From assembly GCA_031255235.1 (NCBI GenBank), contig JAIRSX010000091.1:1-19375 (forward strand): a DNA stretch of 19,375 nucleotides. The letters run 5' to 3'. The notes under the pieces were generated by a model. It was not told the DNA's origin and did not search any database. It saw only the letters and a list, made by a program, of their open reading frames with translations. Below, one piece after another: positions 8,027 through 14,103 of the stretch (positions within the stretch are counted from its first letter, which is position 1; each line of letters opens with the position of its first letter). This DNA comes from Rickettsiales bacterium. GTDB taxonomy: Bacteria > Pseudomonadota > Alphaproteobacteria > Rickettsiales > UBA1997. A program made the position numbers and the translations under genes.

Positions 8027-8539
8027 TTACTTCCTGATACTTATACTTGCACTTTCAACATACATTGGCTCAAATTCATTAAAAATTCTATTCTCAAATT
8101 TATATTTTGTGATTTGTTTCCATTTTTTATCGGAAAATTCACTCAAAATTTTGCCCTGTAAATTGTCAATATTTTCCGCAATGGAGTAGTTGTCATTTTT
8201 GTCTTTTATATAATATTTTTGGGGATTTATTTTGATTGTCAAGTAGTCATAATCTTCATCAAATCCAATAATCTCGAAAAGATTTGAAACAATCAAATTA
8301 TTTTTTGTTGCTAATTTTATCGCTTTCGCCACCGCAAGGTTTGTTTTAATGTTAGTGAAATTTCCTGGTCCCGATATAGTGGAAAAAATAACATCACTGT
8401 AATTTAGTTCATTTTTTTTAAGTGTATCCTCAATTTCAAATATTAATCTTTCACTTTGTTTTGGGATTTCAATGCTCTTATGGATTTCATTCAGGATAAT
8501 ATCTATTCTACCAAATATTGTGTTAAAATATAAAAACAT
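8027..8539 (-). CDS. tsaB: tRNA t6A37 biosynthesis protein TsaB
   Basis: Non-catalytic ASKHA-fold partner of TsaD in the threonylcarbamoyladenosine-37 modification of ANN-decoding tRNAs. The diagnostic motif is SGPGNFTNIKTNLAVAKAI, with Gly57-Thr62 matching the TsaB GPGSFTGLR element. NLIVSNLFEI follows, and the C-terminus FEPMYVESASISIRK resembles the PxYxRxP tail. The N-terminal phosphate-binding motif (normally ILAIDTS) is eroded to FLYFNT. At 170 residues it is shorter than most TsaB proteins (about 200-230). It lies between mrdA (46-base gap) and ilvN (13-base gap). Confidence 0.83.
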   Translation of the reverse strand: MFLYFNTIFGRIDIILNEIHKSIEIPKQSERLIFEIEDTLKKNELNYSDVIFSTISGPGNFTNIKTNLAVAKAIKLATKNNLIVSNLFEIIGFDEDYDYLTIKINPQKYYIKDKNDNYSIAENIDNLQGKILSEFSDKKWKQITKYKFENRIFNEFEPMYVESASISIRK

Positions 8540-8585
8540 GCTTATGCAAATACACTTGATATGAAGTAAGTCAAAAAATTTATAG

Positions 8586-10415
8586 TTACTTTATATTTTC
8601 TACGGCATATTCTAATATATCTCTTGCAATTGGTGCACCATTGGAACCACTATTACCATGTTCTATAACGACAACGATAGCATATTTTGGATCATCATAT
8701 GGGGCAAAGGCAACAAATAATCCATGATGTCTAAATCTTGTTGTTCTTTGCTCATCATTATTTTTTATAAAACCATCCATAGTTTCTCTAGAAATAAGCT
8801 GTGTTGTTCCAGTTTTACCTGCCATTTCAAATTTTTTATCCTTAATTCTAAAAGGATAGGCAGTTCCTCCTTTTTCATTGACGACTTTGTACATTCCTTC
8901 TTTTACAATATCTAAAATTTCTTTTGAGGTGATTGGATCCGATGACAATAAACTGTTGTTATAATCTCTTGTGGGACTATTATAGATAATAAATGGTTTT
9001 ACTGGAAAACCACCATTGGCGATTCTTGCAGTCATAACAACTAACTCCAATGGAGTAGCAGTTAAAAAACCTTGACCAATAGAGACATTTATGGTATCCC
9101 CAACAACCCAAACATCATTATATCTTTTTCTTTTCCATTCTCTATTTGGGACAATACCACTATTTACATCTTTTAATTCTAAGTTAAATTTTTCTCCAAA
9201 CCCGAATTTTGTGGCAGTTTTGTGTATATTTTCAATTCCGGCAAAAACTCCAACTTCGGAAAGATAAATATTACATGAGTGTTTTATTGCCTCAGTTATA
9301 TTTTCCAACTTTCCATGTCCGTGTCCTCTCCAGCAATGAAGTGTTCTTTTACTATTCAGAACGACACTACCTCTACAATTTATTGTTTTATTTGGGTCGA
9401 AACCGTTTTCCAATGCTGCAATTGCTGTTATAAGTTTAAAAGTTGAACCAGGAGGATATGTGGATGATATTGCTTTATTTATTAAAGGTTTAAATCTGTT
9501 GTTTGTGAGGCTATTCCAATAGTCTGCATCAATAACATTATTCAATTTATTGGTATCGAAAGAAGGAGATGAATACATAGAAAGAATTTCTCCACTTTTA
9601 ACATCCATTAAGATAACGGATCCACTATTGTCTTTGATTTTTTTTTCTACAAGTTTTTGTAACTCTAAATCTAATGTTAATCTGATATCTTTCCCATTCT
9701 TACCTTGTTCTGTAAAAATTTCACCGATTATTTGATTCAACGCATTTACTTCAATTTTCCTGTAGGTTGGTTGTCCTGTTAAAATAGTATTGTACATATT
9801 TTCAATACCGCTTCTACCAACGTAATAGTTTGGACTCAACATCAAAAGTTTTTTGTTCTTATTTTTTTCCATTTCTACTGTTTTGGCATCTGGATTTGAT
9901 ACGTAACCTATTATATGAGAAAAAAGACTTGGGTATAAATAGTTTCTGAAAGTGATTTTATTCACTTCCAAGGAAGTAAATTTATAAGATATTGTTTCAA
10001 ATAGAGAAATATCTTTAAAAGTAGCATTATTTATAAGATTTACAAGGGGAATTCCATAACTATTTCTTACTTTTCTCAAAATTCTATTTTTTTGTCTGTC
10101 GCTAATACTAAAATAATTCAATGCCTCTACAACTTCTGTTTCTTTACTCTTATTGTTTTCAGTGATGTTGATCTCATAAACAGGTTTATTTTCCACGAGT
10201 TGCTCAAGGTTTCTATCATAAATAATACCCCTCGAAGACGGAAGATAAACATCCCTAATTTTATTTTTTTCCGAGATTCTTAAAAAATAATCAGAATTAC
10301 TTACGATGGATTTATAGATTAACAATACTAAAATTAATAAGAAAAACACGTAGAAACCAACCAATAGAATAATTCTATTATTGCTAATGCTGTTACTACT
10401 GTTTCTATTAAACAT
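8586..10415 (-). CDS. mrdA: Penicillin-binding protein 2, elongation transpeptidase
   Basis: Class B penicillin-binding protein that cross-links peptidoglycan during cell elongation, working with RodA and the MreBCD system. It has 609 residues, close to the 633 of E. coli PBP2. A single N-terminal membrane helix covers about residues 13-37. The dimerisation part has SSRGIIYDRN and NYYVGRSGIE. The transpeptidase domain contains PPGSTFK (Ser324 nucleophile, Lys327), SCN (Ser380-Asn382) and KTGT (Lys534-Gly536). The HCWRGHGHG stretch and GDTINVSIGQGFLTATPLEL are typical of PBP2 rather than FtsI. It follows murE by 9 bases, an unusual pairing, since murE normally follows ftsI and mrdA normally precedes rodA. 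Confidence 0.93.
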   Translation of the reverse strand: MFNRNSSNSISNNRIILLVGFYVFFLLILVLLIYKSIVSNSDYFLRISEKNKIRDVYLPSSRGIIYDRNLEQLVENKPVYEINITENNKSKETEVVEALNYFSISDRQKNRILRKVRNSYGIPLVNLINNATFKDISLFETISYKFTSLEVNKITFRNYLYPSLFSHIIGYVSNPDAKTVEMEKNKNKKLLMLSPNYYVGRSGIENMYNTILTGQPTYRKIEVNALNQIIGEIFTEQGKNGKDIRLTLDLELQKLVEKKIKDNSGSVILMDVKSGEILSMYSSPSFDTNKLNNVIDADYWNSLTNNRFKPLINKAISSTYPPGSTFKLITAIAALENGFDPNKTINCRGSVVLNSKRTLHCWRGHGHGKLENITEAIKHSCNIYLSEVGVFAGIENIHKTATKFGFGEKFNLELKDVNSGIVPNREWKRKRYNDVWVVGDTINVSIGQGFLTATPLELVVMTARIANGGFPVKPFIIYNSPTRDYNNSLLSSDPITSKEILDIVKEGMYKVVNEKGGTAYPFRIKDKKFEMAGKTGTTQLISRETMDGFIKNNDEQRTTRFRHHGLFVAFAPYDDPKYAIVVVIEHGNSGSNGAPIARDILEYAVENIK

Positions 10416-10424
10416 TGAATAATT

Positions 10425-11861
10425 TTAGTTAATGAATTCTCTTACAATCTCAAATTCATCAAAAGGATAGGTTTTGTTCCCTATGATAGTGTAGTTTTCA
10501 TGTCCTTTTCCTGCAAGAATTAATACATCTTTTGGTTGTAAAATTTCTATGGCCTTCTTAATTGCCTGTTTTCTATCTCCAATATTCATGGCGCCAGGGC
10601 AAGCAGCCATAATTTCATCTCTAATTGTTTCTGCTACCTCGTTTCTTGGGTTATCGTCAGTTACAATTACAAAATCTGCTAAATCGTTTGCGATTTTACC
10701 CATTATAGGCCGCTTTGTTTTATCTCTATCACCACCACAACCAAATAATATTCCCAATCTTGCTCCTTCAACGTTCTTTATATGATCGCGCATAGTGGTC
10801 AAAACCTTTTCAATTGCATCGGGTTTGTGGGCATAGTCAATGTAAATTTGTGCTCCATTCTTTTTTCTACCTGCTAATTCTAATCTGCCATTTGCCGATT
10901 TTATAAATTCAAAAGTGGCAATGATTTTATTTATATCGTTCTCAATATTTAACTGCAAGACTATACCTAAAGCAATAAGTAAATTGTAAACTTGAAATTT
11001 ACCTATGAAGTGTGTATCAAATTCATAATTGTTATTTTGATATTGTATTTTAACATGTTGTCCATTAAACTGTTCTTTGATGTCTAAAATTTTCAGATCG
11101 CCATTATAACCAACAGATAAAATTTTATGTTGTTTTTCAGCACAAATTTCGCTAATTTTTTCAAATTCTGGTATGTCGGCATTTAAAACTACTGGACTAC
11201 CGTTTTTCAAAACATCTCGAAATAAGAGCATTTTACTATCAAAATAATCTTTCATATTTGTATGAAAGTCCAAATGATCTTGTGTAAAATTCAAAAACGC
11301 ACCAATTTCTATATTTAAACCTTCTGTTCGTCGTCTAACCAAACCAATGCTGGTAGTTTCGGTAACTACGTAGTCAATGTTTTTTTTCTTTAGCAGAAAA
11401 AGTTCCTCATGTAATTTTTCCCATAACTTTGTTGTAGCTGTGTCATCTTTTTTATATTCATTACCATATTTGACACCAAGGCTACCAATTGATGCGGAAT
11501 TATATCCCAATTTTTCAATAATTTGTCTTGTGAATTCTGTAGTGGATGTCTTGCCGCTTGTTCCAGTGATTCCAATAATATGGTCCGATTTTGATGGATA
11601 AAGAATATTCAGGCATCTTGCCAATTCTTTTATAGCATCAGGGACTTTTATAACTGGAACTTTATCTGATTCAAAATCGTATTTGTCTTCGCATACAACT
11701 GCCATTGCTCCTCCTTTTATTGCCATATCAGCATAATCAATGCCCTTTGTGGTACCATCAATAGCAAAAAAAATATATCCATCTTTTACGAGTCTGGAAT
11801 CTGTTTGTATTCCAAGTACTTCACCTCCCTTTTGATCTTTAAAAAAAACATTCAATAACAC
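10425..11861 (-). CDS. murE: UDP-MurNAc-L-Ala-D-Glu:meso-diaminopimelate ligase
   Basis: Cytoplasmic Mur ligase that adds the third stem-peptide residue to peptidoglycan precursors. The substrate domain has IQTDSR (residues 18-23). The ATP-binding P-loop is GITGTSGKTSTT (97-108). The central domain has TTSIGLVRRR, NFTQDHLDFH and the lysine-bearing YFDSKMLLF. The C-terminal domain has YAHKPDAI, FGCGGDRDKTKRPIMG, and DNPRNE starting at Asp403. Arg406 in DNPR is characteristic of enzymes using meso-diaminopimelate rather than lysine. The length of 478 is normal. The start is GTG at 11861, and a GGAAGG lies rather far (17 bases) upstream. It is the first gene of the minus-strand cluster; its promoter must lie in the 81-base divergent gap to the next lipoprotein gene. 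Confidence 0.95.
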   Translation of the reverse strand: MLLNVFFKDQKGGEVLGIQTDSRLVKDGYIFFAIDGTTKGIDYADMAIKGGAMAVVCEDKYDFESDKVPVIKVPDAIKELARCLNILYPSKSDHIIGITGTSGKTSTTEFTRQIIEKLGYNSASIGSLGVKYGNEYKKDDTATTKLWEKLHEELFLLKKKNIDYVVTETTSIGLVRRRTEGLNIEIGAFLNFTQDHLDFHTNMKDYFDSKMLLFRDVLKNGSPVVLNADIPEFEKISEICAEKQHKILSVGYNGDLKILDIKEQFNGQHVKIQYQNNNYEFDTHFIGKFQVYNLLIALGIVLQLNIENDINKIIATFEFIKSANGRLELAGRKKNGAQIYIDYAHKPDAIEKVLTTMRDHIKNVEGARLGILFGCGGDRDKTKRPIMGKIANDLADFVIVTDDNPRNEVAETIRDEIMAACPGAMNIGDRKQAIKKAIEILQPKDVLILAGKGHENYTIIGNKTYPFDEFEIVREFIN

Positions 11862-11902
11862 AATAATTGCTATATCATCCTTCCCAAAAGAAACAAAATA
11901 AA

Positions 11903-11931
11903 TTGACTTTGTTATTTATGTGAACTATTCT
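11903..11931 (+). promoter_or_regulatory. Probable promoter of the lipoprotein-acpS pair
   Basis: TTGACT at 11903-11908 (five of six to consensus), a 17-base spacer, then TATTCT at 11926-11931 (four of six). The implied transcription start near 11938 is only about 5 bases before the first ATG (11943) but about 23 before the second (11961), which favours the second ATG as the real start. Confidence 0.5.
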
Positions 11932-11960
11932 TCACCACAAAGATGAAGAGATATATTTAT

Positions 11961-12230
11961 ATGAAAAAAGTAATTCTATTAGTTTTGTTATTAAGTGCTT
12001 GTAAAACTTATGATTATACTGTTTCAAGCGATCCTAAAAGTGAGTTGCTTCCTTTGGTTGCTTCCAATAAACAATTTGTGAGCGCAAAAACCAAAACAGC
12101 AAAGATTAATGTTTGTAAGAGAAATATTGTAAAGATTTGTAAGGCACAATTCAAGGATGATGCAACATCTCTAAAAAGCTGTGATGACAAAGCCTTCACA
12201 GATTCAGTTTGCCAAGCATCTGTTAAATAG
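11961..12230 (+). CDS. Small four-cysteine lipoprotein of unknown function
   Basis: I do not recognise this protein beyond its export signal. From ATG 11961 it has 89 residues, beginning MKKVILLVLLLSAC, a lipobox with lipidation expected at Cys14. An upstream in-frame ATG at 11943 would add six residues, but promoter placement argues against it. The mature part is hydrophilic and basic. It has four cysteines in the second half (NVCKRNIVKICKAQ, then KSCDDKAFTDSVCQ), spaced as if they form two disulphides in the periplasm. It is followed by acpS after 3 bases, so the two are co-transcribed. Confidence 0.65.
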   Translation: MKKVILLVLLLSACKTYDYTVSSDPKSELLPLVASNKQFVSAKTKTAKINVCKRNIVKICKAQFKDDATSLKSCDDKAFTDSVCQASVK

Positions 12231-12233
12231 TGA

Positions 12234-12626
12234 ATGATCTTAGGTATTGGTATTGATTTGGTTGATGTTAATAGATTTGGAAAAATCCTGGGCACATTTG
12301 GTAAGGACCGGGTTTTTTCTAAATTTTTGACGGGGGATGAGGTACGAGATTTTAATGGTGATGCGAAAGGGATTGTCCGTTTTGTTGCCAAAAGGTTCTG
12401 TGCAAAAGAATCTTTTAGTAAGGCTGTTGGGACTGGTATAGGACGTGGTATTGATCTATCCGATATTTCATATCTACACAACGATCTTGGTATGCCGTAT
12501 ATAAAACTTTCTGAGAAGGCAACGATCTTTTTGGGCGAGAGGTTTGGGTGTTCTTGCAATATACATATATCATCAACTGATGAGGGTAGTTTTGTGCAAT
12601 GTTTTACAATAATTGAGAAGAAATAA
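12234..12626 (+). CDS. acpS: Holo-[acyl-carrier-protein] synthase
   Basis: Phosphopantetheinyl transferase that moves 4'-phosphopantetheine from CoA to a serine of apo-ACP, activating it for fatty-acid synthesis. The 130-residue protein begins ILGIGIDLVDVNRF, with the magnesium-binding Asp8. RFVAKRFCAKESFSKAVGTGI contains the second ligand Glu59, and SSTDEGSFVQCF forms the C-terminal strand. Length and motifs are those of a normal AcpS. It begins 3 bases after the upstream lipoprotein gene and no strong terminator follows. Confidence 0.95.
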   Translation: MILGIGIDLVDVNRFGKILGTFGKDRVFSKFLTGDEVRDFNGDAKGIVRFVAKRFCAKESFSKAVGTGIGRGIDLSDISYLHNDLGMPYIKLSEKATIFLGERFGCSCNIHISSTDEGSFVQCFTIIEKK

Positions 12627-13081
12627 TTTTAGATTACTTGTTTGGAATTGACCAATTAATGTTGATTTAATAAATTCGGTGCTTAACTAGATGTTAACCT
12701 TGACTAGATAATTTATTTTTTCTTTGTTTTTAAAATAATTTTTAGCCATTTTTAAAATCATCTTTTAAATTCCTTTTTTGTTTAAGTTTCTATTGTTGTA
12801 TCTATCATTCTGTTATTGTCTTTTTTATTACATACTATGTATCGCGTTGAAGTTTGGAATTGAAATTGGTTTTATATCTAATCGCTTAGATTCATATTTT
12901 TCTTTTATAAATTGTGCTTCAAATAGATTTTTTAAATTTAACCAATATTCTAAACTTGTATTAAAAAACAACTCAGTCTATAAGCAATGTCTATTGTGAA
13001 TTATTGTAATCACTATAAGATAGAGAGAAATAAGATGATGATAAACATAAGAGACACATAAAGGAAGAAAAGGAGGAATAT
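12627..13081. other. AT-rich gene-poor intergenic stretch
   Basis: No convincing gene, tRNA or structured RNA is visible between acpS and the small ORF at 13082. It includes a short imperfect palindrome around 12683-12699 (TTAAC TAGAT GTTAA) without a following T run. A T-rich block makes a hydrophobic TTG-initiated frame (12778-12999) that is not credible as a gene. The last 60 bases (from about 13021) are strikingly purine-rich and lead into a strong Shine-Dalgarno. Part of it may be decayed coding sequence. Confidence 0.6.
12994..13021 (+). promoter_or_regulatory. Possible promoter before the purine-rich leader
   Basis: TTGTGA at 12994-12999 and TAAGAT at 13016-13021 are spaced by 16 bases. 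An overlapping TATAAG (13014-13019) is a better -10 hexamer but would be too close at 14 bases. The site is well placed to transcribe the leader ORF, the membrane protein gene and ybaB. Confidence 0.3.
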
Positions 13082-13129
13082 ATGTTGCTTGAAAAAGTTA
13101 TTGATAATATAAAATCAATATTTAATTAG
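13082..13129 (+). CDS. 15-codon leader ORF with a strong Shine-Dalgarno
   Basis: A tiny ORF, MLLEKVIDNIKSIFN, preceded by AGGAGG at 13071-13076, 5 bases before the ATG. This is the best ribosome binding site seen in the window. The peptide could form a short amphipathic helix. Upstream, at 13035, an even shorter frame (MMINIRDT) is followed by the purine-rich run into this site. The ORF ends 60 bases before the likely GTG start of the next gene. It could be a leader peptide, a translation-priming element or a real small protein. The sequence alone cannot tell; the peptide matches nothing I know. Confidence 0.4.
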   Translation: MLLEKVIDNIKSIFN

Positions 13130-13189
13130 TCAATCTCCGTAATTTACATTTTTTTGATTTATTTTTTATTTACAATACGATGGCAGAAC

Positions 13190-13714
13190 GTGGGTAAGAT
13201 TGTATTTTGTTTTTTGTTTTCTGTGAGCATTGTTTCTGCCGCATCCATAAATCTTAATAGTTTGAGTGGGGTTTTGAAAAGTAATGATTCCTCTTCTTCT
13301 AGTTTTGACAAGGTTTTTGATGATATTAAAAAGTCCGCTTTGCAGGAAATTCGGAATGGTATGGTAGACTTGAAGAGTGACCTGACGGGAGCTCTTGTGG
13401 GTGAAGTTGATAGGATTGCTGGTGACACAATAAACAAGGCTAAGAAACTTGTGGATAAAGCGGATAAAGAATTCGATGAGTTGATTTCCATGAAAAACAA
13501 AGTTTCCTATTATGTTGGTGTGCTAAAAAAGACTGCTGCTTGGATTGGAACTGGTATGCTTGGTGTTGCTCTGTCTATTTTTCTTATCTTTCTTAAGGTC
13601 AAGAAAAGTATTAAAAATAAAGGAATTGACTTAATTCCGAATTTTAAAAATATTAGTGCTTCGTTAGTTGAGATTAATAGAAAGTTGGATATTTTATTGG
13701 AACAAAAAAAGTAA
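13190..13714 (+). CDS. Exported coiled-coil/membrane protein of unknown function
   Basis: Unrecognised protein of 174 residues if started at GTG 13190, giving a clean signal peptide (MGKIVFCFLFSVSIVSA before ASINL). An earlier in-frame TTG at 13154 would add 12 residues in front of this signal and is less likely. The mature part has a serine-rich linker (SNDSSSSSF). A long charged helical region with coiled-coil character follows, about residues 45-105 (VDRIAGDTINKAKKLVDKAD). A single membrane helix (WIGTGMLGVALSIFLIFLKV) and a short tail with INRKLDILLEQKK complete it. The topology would place the coiled coil outside the inner membrane and the tail in the cytoplasm. Its stop overlaps the ybaB Shine-Dalgarno, so the two are co-transcribed. 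Confidence 0.65.
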   Translation: MGKIVFCFLFSVSIVSAASINLNSLSGVLKSNDSSSSSFDKVFDDIKKSALQEIRNGMVDLKSDLTGALVGEVDRIAGDTINKAKKLVDKADKEFDELISMKNKVSYYVGVLKKTAAWIGTGMLGVALSIFLIFLKVKKSIKNKGIDLIPNFKNISASLVEINRKLDILLEQKK

Positions 13715-13724
13715 GGAGTTTTAT

Positions 13725-14018
13725 ATGTTTAATATGGGGCAGATGGTGAAGCAGGCACAAAACATGCAAAAAAAAATGGCGGAAGCGAAAGCAAGATTGG
13801 ACAATACTGATTTTGAAGGCGGTTCCAATGGTGTAAAAGTAGTTGTTGCTGGCAATTATAAGGTAAAAAATATTAACATAGATAGTGGATTGTTACAGGA
13901 TAAAGAGACATTGGAAGATTTATTGTTGGTTGCTATGAATGAGGTGAATGAGAAAATCAAAAAAGAAGATGATAAACTTACTGGTGAAGCAACAGGTGGG
14001 ATGAAACTTCCTTTTTGA
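13725..14018 (+). CDS. ybaB: Nucleoid-associated protein, YbaB/EbfC family
   Basis: Small dimeric DNA-binding protein. The 97 residues start MFNMGQMVKQAQNMQKKMAE and continue ARLDNTDFEGGSNGVKVVVAGNYKVKNINID, ending EATGGMKLPF. This is the full family pattern, with the usual glycine-rich C-terminus. The frame is open further upstream, but the correct start is ATG 13725, which has AAGGAG at 13713-13718 six bases before it. In many bacteria the gene sits between dnaX and recR; here it follows an unrelated membrane protein gene and precedes rpoC. Confidence 0.93.
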   Translation: MFNMGQMVKQAQNMQKKMAEAKARLDNTDFEGGSNGVKVVVAGNYKVKNINIDSGLLQDKETLEDLLLVAMNEVNEKIKKEDDKLTGEATGGMKLPF

Positions 14019-14025
14019 TTATTTT

Positions 14026-14054
14026 TTGACTTTTAATTTGTGTAGTGTTTATTT
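14026..14054 (+). promoter_or_regulatory. Possible rpoC promoter
   Basis: TTGACT at 14026-14031 lies in the 85-base gap between ybaB and rpoC. The -10 region at a 17-18 base spacing is only loosely AT-rich (TTATTT/TATTTA at 14049-14055). The location suits an rpoC-specific promoter, which would be needed if rpoC is not transcribed from rpoB, but the -10 is weak. Confidence 0.3.
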
Positions 14055-14103
14055 ATGCAAATATATTGTGTTGTTGTAACAATAAAGAAATAGCGGTGAA
14101 ATT

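Noticed and set aside
8586..10415. FtsI (PBP3) instead of PBP2, suggested by the neighbouring murE
   Set aside because: The HCW...GHG element, YVGRSGIE and the GDTINVSIGQG motif are those of PBP2.
12778..12999. 73-residue hydrophobic frame starting with TTG
   Set aside because: It has no ribosome binding site, its hydrophobicity simply reflects T-rich DNA, and it resembles no known protein.
13668..13724. Longer N-terminus for ybaB
   Set aside because: The ATG at 13725 has a proper Shine-Dalgarno and gives the family N-terminus; the extension only overlaps the previous gene in another frame.
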